DNA of 64,000 bases, from contig NW_026963295.1 of NCBI RefSeq assembly GCF_036588685.1, forward strand, positions 3,410,001 through 3,474,000. The letters are read 5' to 3'. Position 1 is the stretch's first letter; every line of letters starts with the position of its first letter. The position numbers were made by a program, and so were the translations under genes. The stretch comes from Mytilus trossulus (Eukaryota; Mollusca; Bivalvia; Mytilida; Mytilidae). Under the pieces are notes generated by a model that was not told the origin of the DNA, made no database searches, and saw nothing but the letters and a program-made list of their open reading frames with translations. Positions 35,656 to 45,725 of this stretch are shown here, piece by piece.

Positions 35656-35950
35656 TAATGTATTGAATAGTATTGGTTATATTAACATTGAAAATTTTTT
35701 TAACTATTGTGTTAAACAATTGAGATTAAACCATGTACATAATATTTATTACAACCATTGTCCTAAGTATATGTATTCAAATGTTACAAAGGTGAGACAT
35801 TTACATCATCATTTCAGTTACATGTAAGAGTCAACAAAAAGACACATTTTATTTTAATGGCATATAAAATTGGAATACGTTGCCAATAAATCTTTAAAAT
35901 AAAAAGAAAATGAAGGAATTCAAAACTAGCGTCAGAAATATTTTATGGTA

Positions 35951-36690
35951 ACGGGCCTAATTGCAACATTAACTTAAGCCTTGTATAGATTTATGTTGTT
36001 AGTTCAGTTTAGTTACTAATGCAGTGAATTAATTTTTTATCTAAGTTATTAATAAATATGTATATTTACAAAAGTATTTAAAGCAAATTGATAAATTTTA
36101 AAAAATGTGAACTTTGTTTGGTTAAACCAAGAATTAAATATAATCATGATTATAGAATTTTCATAGCAATCCTTTTTTAAAAAAGGAAATGTGTTCCAAA
36201 GTAGCAGTATTTCAGATAAATTTGAGTAGCTTTTGTCAAATTAAAGACATTACATACACAAAGCACTTTAACATGGTTTAATTACCTCAGTACATGTGTT
36301 TCACTGGTTAAAAGAAAGCCCTATTTTCTTAAACTCGTGTACTAGTATATTCGAGAAATCTTGTTATTTAAGTTAAACAGGATTGCGCAATTTTGAATAC
36401 ATGTTATCTAGAATTTAATATATCTGATCACGTGTGATCTAATTAACGAGTTTATCCCAAGCAGAGGTAATACTTCATTCTTCACCACTAATCAGAAGAA
36501 CAATTTTATCAATTGTTTTAATTATATTCCTGTTTTATATAAATTATATATAATATAAATAAATGTATCCCAAATTATAATAGTAGATACATTTCAAATA
36601 TAAGGTTAAACAATTCATTGATTTTGTTGGCTGTTGTTATATATATGTCAGTTACAAAGACATTTATTTTAACAATAAAAATTGTAGAGC
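35951..36690. other. intergenic, no gene seen
   Basis: Very AT-rich sequence without recognisable features. A palindrome GATCACGTGTGATC occurs at about 36425-36438. Confidence 0.5.
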
Positions 36691-36699
36691 TTATTTGAT

Positions 36700-36985
36700 T
36701 CAGTATGGTTCATACCTTATTTGATTCAGTATGGTTCAGACTGATCGAGTGTTAATCTGAACTTTGGTTAAGTATGGTTTTGACTGGGGAAATAGGTCGA
36801 ATACAGGTCAAGTATGGTTTAAGTCTGTTTCAGACTGGTCAAGTAATAGGTCAGACTATTTTTTAATTGCAAAGGGAAGGGATAAGTACGAATCAGTGCA
36901 GTCCAGTATGGTTCAGACTGGGGTCGAGTTATGTGAAGTAAAAGTCAGACCAATTCAGACTGGTCGAGTAAAAATCAGTACAGTT
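36700..36985. repeat. degenerate repeat of a CAGACTGGTCGAGTA-like word
   Basis: Variants of AGTATGGTTCAGACTG and ACTGGTCAAGTA occur about eight times at irregular spacing of roughly 20-60 bp. An open frame of 110 codons crosses it but has no domain-like character. Confidence 0.6.
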
Positions 36986-37989
36986 GTAGGCCATTTCAAA
37001 CTTTTACTGGTTTGTAGTGTAAATCACAGAACTTCACTCTGCTGGAGTGGTAATGCTAGCTCGAACAGAACTATTGACGTCTGTAAAGACAATTGATGAA
37101 CATACACAAACCTTATTAATAAGTTCCTGTTATATGACTACTGTATAACTTTAAATATCATAGTCCTGTGGTAGATGTCACATACCATTAGACCATGATA
37201 TTATTTTCTAGACATCAACTTATAAAATCTATTAAAAATCAAAGGAAAAACAAAGGTTTCGAACACGTTTCTCAAAGTGATCAGGCAAGGTTGGTGAATA
37301 TCAATAACTAAACTTATATGTATGGATTATTTTTTTATCTTGTCTTTAACTCCAAATTATGTTTGAATTAGAATAATGTTGTTGATATTGAGAGGCGTGA
37401 CCTATTTATAAGGTACCATTATGACTGGTGTTACACACTCATTCATTAACGTGTTGGTATTTTATTGCATTTTGTTTTTAGTGCACGCATTTATTTTAAA
37501 TATACGACAGTTAGTCAATGATTCGTCCTTTGTCCTTGTTCAGCTAGGTTTTCTTATTTCATGATTGGATTTGTTGTCAAAAAGAAGTGTCGAGGACTGC
37601 GCTTACATCATAGAAAATATGACATTAATCTTTGAACATGTTAAAATTATTAGAGAGTTATATATAAAATGTGTCATGGTAATTCTGCCAATAACAGCCT
37701 ACACAAAAGTAATGTATCCATATTATAGTATGAATGGAATATTATGATTGGATTGTTCTGCAACATTAAACACACACATAATATGTAATGATATTTAAAC
37801 TGATTCATATTCATTCAATTAGCCAATACTTGCATTTCGTAATCATTTATTAAATCGATAATGTCCAATGTACTTTAGTTCGCAATTCATTAAAGTATGT
37901 GCTTAGAAAACAATCAGTTTGGAAATATTTTTATCCCTCCGAACATTGATATCACTTTGATCACTAGACGAATCTGAAAATCTGTTGCC
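36986..37989. other. upstream region of lectin gene 2
   Basis: No other gene is seen. The last 200 bp have weak similarity to the gene 1 upstream region. No clear TATA box was found near the start codon. Confidence 0.45.
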
Positions 37990-38305
37990 ATGATTTTTTT
38001 GCATACGACGAGAGTTGATTTTTCGATAGTATGTTTGTGTGTTATGTTTGCAATGGGTGTTGCTCAGCTGAATGTGATAAAACGTGACTATTTCACTACA
38101 AAAGACAGAAGAATTCTCCCCAACAGTACCACTATAATTCAGCACAAATCAAGATCACTGTTAGCGTGTGCGTCTTTTTGTTCAATACATAAAGCATGCT
38201 GTGTTGCTAGCTATGATCAGAAAACAAACCAATGCATCCTAGATAAATCCTGCTGCCCAGAAAGTGAGCAATCAGTAGATGCACTGATGTTGAAGATCCA
38301 ATCAG
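37990..38305 (+). CDS. C-type lectin gene 2, exon 1 (signal peptide and PAN-like domain)
   Basis: First coding exon of the 237-residue paralog of gene 1. Residues 11-25 form the hydrophobic core of a signal peptide that ends VA before QLNV, exactly as in gene 1. The codon matching the gene 1 start is AGA here, so the nearest usable in-frame ATG lies further upstream and adds seven residues to the signal peptide (MIFLHTTRVD). Residues 60-89 hold seven cysteines (ACASFC, ACCVASYD, QCILD, SCC) against eight in gene 1. The exon ends in phase 1 at donor TCAG/GTAAAC. Secretion and extracellular sugar recognition are inferred. Confidence 0.85.
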
Positions 38306-39224
38306 GTAAACTTTCATCCAACATTATTTCGATTTTAATGTATTATTTCCTGTTTTTTTCTGAAAGTGTGTAAGTATTAATGTTATTCTCTCCGTATAAC
38401 CTTAACTTATTATAATTTACAAAAAGATGCGAAAATTTAACTTAAAAGTTGAATTCGATAAACGAAATAGTTTAGCGTTATTTGACAACCATGATCATGG
38501 TTTATTAAACTACAAACTTTGTTATTTTTTGAAATTTTCGTTCGAATAATGTTTTTGTTTTTTATAAGCAAGAATTATGATACCAGAAGTCTATTTACTA
38601 AAACTTGTACATTAGTTTTACGCGGTTTTATTCTTATATATCTCTATATTTATCACAAGTTGACTAAGACATAGTTATGCACTCGAAGCATCGTCGTTGA
38701 ACTCGATTTGCAAGGAATTGTTATATATACTTCTTGAATTTTTTAGGTCTTGATTGTTTTTTTTCGGGGGGAGGGGGGTTGGGAGTGATTTATTTTTCTG
38801 ATTATTTTCCTATCTAAATGCCGTTTCCACATGCAACATGTGTAAAGATATGATTATCCATCTTAAGTCTCAACGATCAAATAAAGGTGATAGCATTGGC
38901 ATGATCCATTTATTTATTTCCAAAATCGTTGATTGATTTTATATACAATTATGTTGTTTGTTATGCAATCATTGATGTTCATCCAAGTAAAATTGTAAAG
39001 TTAGACTTGTGTCATCATTTTAGACTTAGCTGAGTTATTCATCGACTAGATTGAATGTTTACGCCTATTGGTTTGTTTAAGATTCGTATTTGATTGACTG
39101 TCCTGTGTTTTCACTATTTTTCTTTCATCAGAAATGACATTTTTTTGTCTTTTTCGTGCTTTTGAAAGCACTCACGTTTGACAATAAATATTTGCAGAAC
39201 GGATTTATATTTATGTTATATAGT

Positions 39225-39535
39225 ATAGGGGAGGAGGGTTGAGATCTCATACACATGTTTAACCCCGTCGCAATTTAGCGCCTGTCCAAAGTCAGGAACC
39301 TCTGAACAGTCTTGTATTAATTTTAATTTTAGTTTCTTGTGTATAATTCGGAGCTTAGTATGACGTCCATTATCACTGTACTAGTATACATATTTTTTAG
39401 GGGCCAGCTGAAGGCGGCTACGGGTGCGGAAATTCTAGCTAGATTGAAGACCCATTGGTGGTCTTCGGCTGTTGTCTGCTCTATGGTCGGGTTGTTGTCG
39501 CTTTGAGATATTCCCTATTTCCTTTCTCAATTTTA
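39225..39535 (+). repeat. retroelement 3' tail copy
   Basis: GGGGAGGAGGGTTGAGATCTC through CGTCGCAATTTAGCGCCTGTCC to GTTGTTGTCGCTTTGAGA matches 3118-3410. Confidence 0.85.
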
Positions 39536-41459
39536 ATGCATAAACCTGGAAACAATTATTTGCTTGCCCCCTAAAAGGCGAGTCTTGTCCAATAATTCAT
39601 AAAGAAAAATTATAGTAAGTTTAGTCGTTCGTAAGGGGGTAACATATTAATACACATATACAATCTTGTTTCAAAACTTGATATAGAATTGTTGTTGCCA
39701 GAATATTTACTACCAAGAATAAGGTATATTCAGGTCACTTGTTTGTCGGTTTAAATCGAATGTATTCTTTTTCAAAGACAAGTGTGTAAGTTCTCCGTAT
39801 TTTGATGTTTGAACAGTGTCTTACATACCGTTTCATTTTGTTACAATTTTTTGTTTAATGTTATTTAACTTCAAAAAACAGCAAAAATAACCACATTTTA
39901 AGATTTTTTCTGTGTTTATACATATGCGAAGGGTTTACTTCACCAGAAATATTTTAACGTATTACACTTGTCTATAAAGATATGATCATAAAAATAATAA
40001 CGTTTAACACATTAAGTTCGTCAAACTACTGTAACAGTTATAAAATCATTAGAGCCCTTGTTTTTTTTATTTAAAATGAAATAGCTTCATCATTTTGCTC
40101 ATCATTAATAACATGTATGATTTATGTATCGGATGGGACCTTTTTTTTAAATGTCATTATTCGACTGTGTACTATTTTGTTGATATCAATTGTTGGCATG
40201 GTTACGTTATGTTTTGAAATACAATCGATAACTTACAGATCATACAAATAAACTGGTACCTAAATATTTATAACCGTGAAAAACACTCCCCTTTAGTTTA
40301 AACACCTACATTTTGTATAGGGCAATACATTTGTGATGGTATACACTAACGGTCTAATCTGATTAAAAAACGTGAAGCGAAAGACATTTATAAACAACAA
40401 AACCAAATGACATTTATTGAACATCAAGGTCCAGGTGCAAACAAACGCAGCTCGCCAAGACGTTTTATAAAAAAGAGTAAAATCATAAAAATACTGAATT
40501 TCTAGAAAAATACAAAACGTACTTAATCCCAAACGACAAAATGGAAAGCTCAATCCATCAAACGATAACAACTCTTATATTGCTGACTTGGTACAGGCAT
40601 TTTCTAATGTAGAAATTGGCGGATTAAACCTGGTTTTATAGTCAACTAAACTTTTCACTTGTTTAACAGTCACATCAAATTCCTTTATATTGAAAACGAT
40701 GTGTAAACAAAACATCCATACATAATAGGTAAAATGTCAAAAATAAAGCAGTCAATATTGTGTCATTTTTTAAATCACTACAAAAAAAAAAAAAACGATA
40801 ACCATGTTACAAGGAAGCACAAAATGACATTTTAACCAAGGATATTAGCAATCATTCAAGACATAATACACACATTTACCATTTTACAATATCTCAATAA
40901 CAGGATGTATAAGTACAGAGCCATGTCATATATGTAACTGAGTTACATAAAATGGCATATATACAAAGCACATAGCAAGAATGGAAGAAAAGAATACGAT
41001 AATATCATAAACAATAATGACAGAGTTTAAAATAACACAAGTATCTTATATTTTAAATCACAATAAAAACAAAGAGATATTTAACAGTTTAGCAAAAAAA
41101 AAACACAAAAAGGCACACATTAAATTAAACAACCTCATTTATTGCCCCCTTATTCTTAAATGTTATTTAAGTTTGTTAAATCTACGCTTCCTTAATTCTA
41201 AATTTCATTTAGGTATGTCAAATCCATCCATAAACGATTAAAAGATCTTAAAACTGGCCATATAAACATTCAATCTAATGTAGAATCGCGCGTCAAAATG
41301 TACTCGTCACACAGGTAGCGATATATACTGATGAAGTCTATCGTTCTTTGTGACCTTCACCTAAAACAATATCAGAACACACAACTCTGTAAACCAAACT
41401 ACTATTAAGTCAAATAAACCATATGGGTTCTATGAAATTAAATGATTCACTGTTCTTGG

Positions 41460-42060
41460 CCTTTTAGAAACAAAATTAATTCAAACGTCACTGATGAGGC
41501 TTATGCAGCTAAAACAAGCGTCTAGCGAAAAAAACAAAATTTAAACCCTGGTATCTATGATGAATTTATTAGGTCTTTCACCTTTCGGATGAAAGACCTA
41601 TTGTTTTTGTTCTGATTATTATTTTTTTTTCTTCCGCCAACTGTTTTTCCCTTCGCTGTTTTTTTGTTTCGCAAGATGTCGCTTAGATTAATGAAATATA
41701 ATATCAAACATTTTATGCGCTTTTGAACCTGACACCGCGAAACCCAATACTTTCCCAGATAAGAGTTATCCCTCCGAACACTGTTTTTTTTGTTATCGCT
41801 TCACAACCATTTAAGAAACCGACAAATCTATTTTTCAAAATGGCGCGTTACATCCTCAGGATGTTCTTTTTTATTTTGACCGAAGCCGTATAGAGATTCC
41901 ATATGAGAGTTATTTCCCCTTTTGTTTTTGAATTTTGAAATGTATTTTAAACTGGAAAACCATAAGTGATAGAGACCTCGGGTCTTTTGATGTAAGATCC
42001 TTGGTCCAAAAAAATGAAAATTAGGTCAAGGTCAAAGGTCAAGGTCATGATCTAAATTTT
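41460..42060. repeat. dispersed repeat region with hairpin and AGGTCA words
   Basis: Starts with a degenerate relative of the hammerhead-like repeat (CACTGATGAGGCTTATGCAG). It is followed by a short hairpin (AGGTCTTTCACC and GGATGAAAGACCT, 41573-41600) and a segment ending in four AGGTCA words. It is probably several old insertions joined together. Confidence 0.55.
42023..42047 (+). promoter_or_regulatory. cluster of four AGGTCA half-sites
   Basis: AGGTCA occurs four times in 25 bp: two abutting, one base, two abutting. This resembles nuclear-receptor response elements (direct repeats with spacing 0 and 1). It lies in repetitive DNA within intron 1 and similar words occur at about 30337-30348, so binding and function are unproven. 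Confidence 0.3.
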
Positions 42061-43269
42061 GACATTCACTTCAAACTGCTTTTTCTTTGAAAAAAGTTGG
42101 GGGTAAATTTGAAAAAAATGTGTGCAAACTGTTAGTCGTGACATTATTTATGTTGTGAAATTTTATCGAAAAAATACGAGTAGTATTTTAGGTGTTTTCA
42201 TGCCACTGAAATGGGAAAATCAACAAATTGACTAATTATAGCTCCAAACTTTACAGCTCTCATGATGCGTACATGCAATTTATCTTTGTAAATCATACAT
42301 TCATACAATGCTCACACACAACTACCCATCTGCCCCCCCCCCCCCCTTTTTTTTAGGAATCTTATTTCTATTCTATTATAAAAATGAATGCTAATCCACC
42401 TTTTTTATGAATAAGCTTTCCGAAATGCAAATCTATTCCTGCAAAATGAAATATCTGCTCCATATCATGTACATGTATTTCTGAAAATTAATCGATAAGC
42501 GTTTTGTTAAAGTACTATATAACACCAGCATTATTGTTGTGTGCATGCAATGAATGAGTCGACCAGTGGTCAGCGGTCAGTGATTGGACAATAGTCTACC
42601 TGTAAAATAAATCGAGAAAATATATTTTCCGTTAGCAGTATAATTCACGTGCAGTCCGCTTAACGTTCCAATCTGGATTGAGAAATTAAAATCAATGACG
42701 TAGAAATCAATCCAAAGCTCGTAAATAGTAGTAAAATCCTAGATTCAAACTTCTAAACAAAAAGTCATGTATTAAAAATCCAAAATATGTGTTCCCGTTG
42801 ATACGTGTACGAAAAAAGCATGCACGATCCCACATCAATGACCTGTAAGTGAAAGAAAATTAAATCCGTTTGCACATTCTTTATACATAGTTGTGATCAG
42901 GACGACGTCTCTCTCTGCAAAGGATTATAATAAACTATCTGTTTGACTATATCAGCTTGGTGACGTCACAATCGCTGCATCCGGTACTACCTAAAATGAA
43001 AAAGGGGTTTTCCCCTTTTCGAAAAGAAATTAAATGTGCACGTACATTTCAAACCATGCAGCTGGTCAGGTTCGATTTACTTTACATACAAAATTGAATA
43101 CAATGCACACACAATAAGATTTATAAGTAAATAAGACACACATCCTGGAAAACCCTATAATAAAAAACATTTATAAAGGAAGATGCAAGGATTTTTTTTA
43201 TAGACGTGTATATATCCTTGCATGTTCCTACAAATATCATAATTTCAATACAACTAAAATGTTGCACGG

Positions 43270-43770
43270 ACCCGTTTTCATGTGTTCCTAGAGGCTAGGT
43301 CTCAAGTGTTTAAACACGGGCACTAGGCTCTCAATGCCGTTTTCAAGTGTTCACAGAGACTAGGTCTCAAGTGTTTAAACACGGGCACTAGGCTCTCAAT
43401 ACCGTTTTCAAGTGTTCACAGAGACTAGGTCTCAAGTTTTTAAATACGGGCACTAGGCTCTCAATGCCGTTTTCAAGTGTTCACAGAGGCTAGGTCTCAA
43501 GTGTTTAAACACGGGCACTAGGCTCTCAATGCCGTTTTCAAGTGTTCACAGAGACTAGGTCTCAAGTGTTAAAACACGGGCACTAGGCTCTCAATGCCGT
43601 TTTCAAGTGTTCACAGAGTCTAGGTCTCAAGTGTTTAAACACGGGCACTAGGCTCTCAATGCCGTTTTCAAGTGTTCACAGAGTCTATGTCTCAAGTGTT
43701 TAAACACGGGCACTAGGCTCTCAATGCCGTTTTCAAGTGTTCACAGAGGCTAGGTCTCAAGTGTTTATAC
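43270..43770. repeat. 65-bp satellite array, nearly 8 copies
   Basis: A CCGTTTTCA marker recurs exactly every 65 bp (43272, 43337, 43402, 43467, 43532, 43597, 43662, 43727). Copies differ by only one to four bases. Each has the palindrome GTGTTTAAACAC and two related words, CTAGGTCTC and CTAGGCTCTC. There is no spacer-like variable part and no coding frame. It is absent from gene 1 intron 1. Confidence 0.95.
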
Positions 43771-44547
43771 CTCTATCTGGCGCGCGTGCTGTACATATAA
43801 ATAAAATAAAAACTTTCCAAACAAAACATGAAACTTCTCCGGTAACACAATAATATAGACCCCATACCGAAACAAACAAAAGAACAAACAAATACCCCCC
43901 CCCCCATATAATCAATTTCAAAGGGGGAAATACCGTGTACAATTGCTTTTGAAAAGCAATTGATTTATATTTATTAACATTGTTTGTATACTGATATATA
44001 GGACTTTACTATAAACGTTAGGACATGAGATATGATTGCTATATCGACGACTATCCACCAAAGTTCAAACAAGGTTGACATAAGTAATCATTGGCAATCG
44101 TACTACCTTCAAACAAACAGAAAACCTATACCATACAGTCATACAAAACATGATTCAATTCAAATGAAAATCTAGCCGTTTATTAAAAAAACAATGTACA
44201 AAAAAGTAGGCATGACCGTTATGAACAAACGACAACCACTGACTTCAGTTTCCTGACTTGAGACAGGTACATTAAGGGTGTTTCTATGTCTTATTTCGCA
44301 CAATTCTCAAACATAACACAAGTGTTCTGTCGAAGACACTTTACATTGTAGAGTTTCCGTTAAATGTACAATAGAAACAAAGCTAATTTCGTTTATGAAC
44401 AGAAACGGTTTAAGTTTCAAATCATTTATTTGTCATTGAATCGTATTCTCGATTGCCATTAAAAAACCGTTAAAAATTGCTTTAACTTATGTAATGTCAC
44501 GTAAATATCTCTTTCTAAACGCTAATTACTTAATAATCAAATTTCAG

Positions 44548-44636
44548 ATTCACTTGCATGCCCAAACGGATGGTTAAAAAACGAAAACAAATGCTACTTC
44601 TACAGCGATGAACTTAAACCTTGGACAGATGCTAAG
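44548..44636 (+). CDS. C-type lectin gene 2, exon 2 (start of lectin domain)
   Basis: 89 bp, phases as in gene 1, residues 106-135. Contains CPNGW and KCYFYS, the two cysteines of the long-form N-terminal disulfide, then PWTDAK. Acceptor TTTCAG, donor AAG/GTTTGT. Confidence 0.88.
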
Positions 44637-45196
44637 GTTTGTTATTCGAAATTTATTTCATAGTATTGTACATTGACTGCATTACTTTGACTTTCAGTAA
44701 TATTCTATCTGGGTAAATAGACAAGCTATGTTATCACTTTTTTTTTATTAGATTTGATTATTAAAATTATTGATAATTTTTGGTATATTACCTGAAGCTT
44801 TTTCTTGCTAAAGGTTTAAAACTAATAAGATGTCGTACTGTTGCCAATGATAGAACTCTCCACAAAATACCAACTGACACAGAAATACCAACCATAGGTC
44901 ACTGTACTGCATTTAATAATGAACAGAACATTTGCCGCACAATAAGCAACAAAAGGTCCCGATATGAATTATGTGATACGATTTGGATAAAAAAAAAAAC
45001 TCCCTATATAAATTTATGTCGAGCCCATATGTTCTAGGGGTCTGGCGCGTCGGACATAGATCAAGGTGATTTGGTACCATGATATCGCGATGTGTTCGAA
45101 TCCAGATCAGGGAAGAACAAAACATTTGTTTCCAAAACATTACAGATCTTACATTGTTCGGCTGTTATTTAGACAAATAATATGTATATATTACAG
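44637..45196. other. intron 2 of gene 2
   Basis: 560-bp phase-0 intron homologous to intron 2 of gene 1 but without the 146-bp tandem duplication. Contains a dispersed-repeat fragment (about 44825-44970) and the shared SINE. Confidence 0.8.
45036..45125 (+). mobile_element. tRNA-derived SINE shared with gene 1
   Basis: TCTGGCGCGTCGG (A-box-like) and GTTCGAATCCAGATCAGGGAAGAA (B-box region) match 8715-8810 at the corresponding intron position. Confidence 0.6.
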
Positions 45197-45284
45197 ATTT
45201 CCTGCGAAGCTGATGAAGGAATGCTTGTAGAAGTAGATTCAAAATGTGAAAACGACTTTATTAAGATGTCAGCAAGCATGCCAA
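45197..45284 (+). CDS. C-type lectin gene 2, exon 3
   Basis: 88 bp, residues 136-164. C138 is the first cysteine of the lectin core disulfide and GMLVEVDSK is conserved with gene 1. C152 (in SKCEND) replaces Gly of gene 1 and is an extra cysteine. Donor CCAA/GTATGT. Confidence 0.88.
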
Positions 45285-45725
45285 GTATGTATATTCAATG
45301 CATTAATATACAAGTAAGTGAGCCAGCAGAGTGTCAAACTCATAGATAGAAAATAAACTGACAACGCAATAGCTAAAAATAAAAAGACAAACAGACAAAT
45401 AATAGTGCAACATGGTGTAGATCTAAACAACACTAGGTATAAGTACAAACTATGAGTGCAACCAATACAGCATAAAGGCCACAGAAATTCATGAAACGTT
45501 TTTGTATATAATCGAGAAACCATCGGCCGTATGTTCGAACAGCACCAATTATGATATACAGCAGCATGCGACAGTCACTGATTTACAGTTTCCTTAATTT
45601 TTAGCAATTTTGATTTCATGTTATGCCTGCACGTTTAATTCAAATAAAGGCAACAGTAGTATTCCACAGTTCAAAAGTCATAAATTAAAATTATGGTGCA
45701 TACGATATTTCTACCTACCAGTTAA

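Larger units (their letters stand above)
33140..35950 (+). pseudogene. decayed non-LTR retrotransposon (LINE) RT with two nested insertions
   Basis: Plus-strand translation in shifting frames gives PSKSTGLDGI, then a LDLQKAF-like block ending in a stop, then RGVPQESILGPPLFLYCVNDM and LLYADDSNILY. These are the standard LINE RT blocks with the YADD catalytic motif. The 3' part reappears at about 34905-34970 and 35657-35950, after two inverted-repeat elements that split it. Numerous stops mark an old copy. Confidence 0.8.
38306..44547. other. intron 1 of gene 2
   Basis: A 6.2-kb phase-1 intron, seven times the length of its counterpart in gene 1. It holds a retroelement tail copy (39225-39535), a dispersed repeat with AGGTCA words (about 41460-42300), a long C-run (about 42332-42350) and the 65-bp satellite (43270-43770). 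About 38400-39220, 39540-41450 and 42350-43265 show nothing recognisable. Homology to the gene 1 intron resumes near 44170. Confidence 0.75.

Noticed and set aside
38030-38050. Alternative start for gene 2 at an ATG inside the signal sequence
   Set aside because: The ATG at 38030 is out of frame with the conserved domain; the in-frame ATG at 37990 is the best start.
42327-42352. Long C-run followed by a T-run
   Set aside because: Simple low-complexity sequence; likely slippage or assembly noise and not a feature.
43270-43770. Regular repeats that could suggest a CRISPR array
   Set aside because: The 65-bp units are contiguous with no variable spacers, there are no cas genes, and the DNA is eukaryotic.
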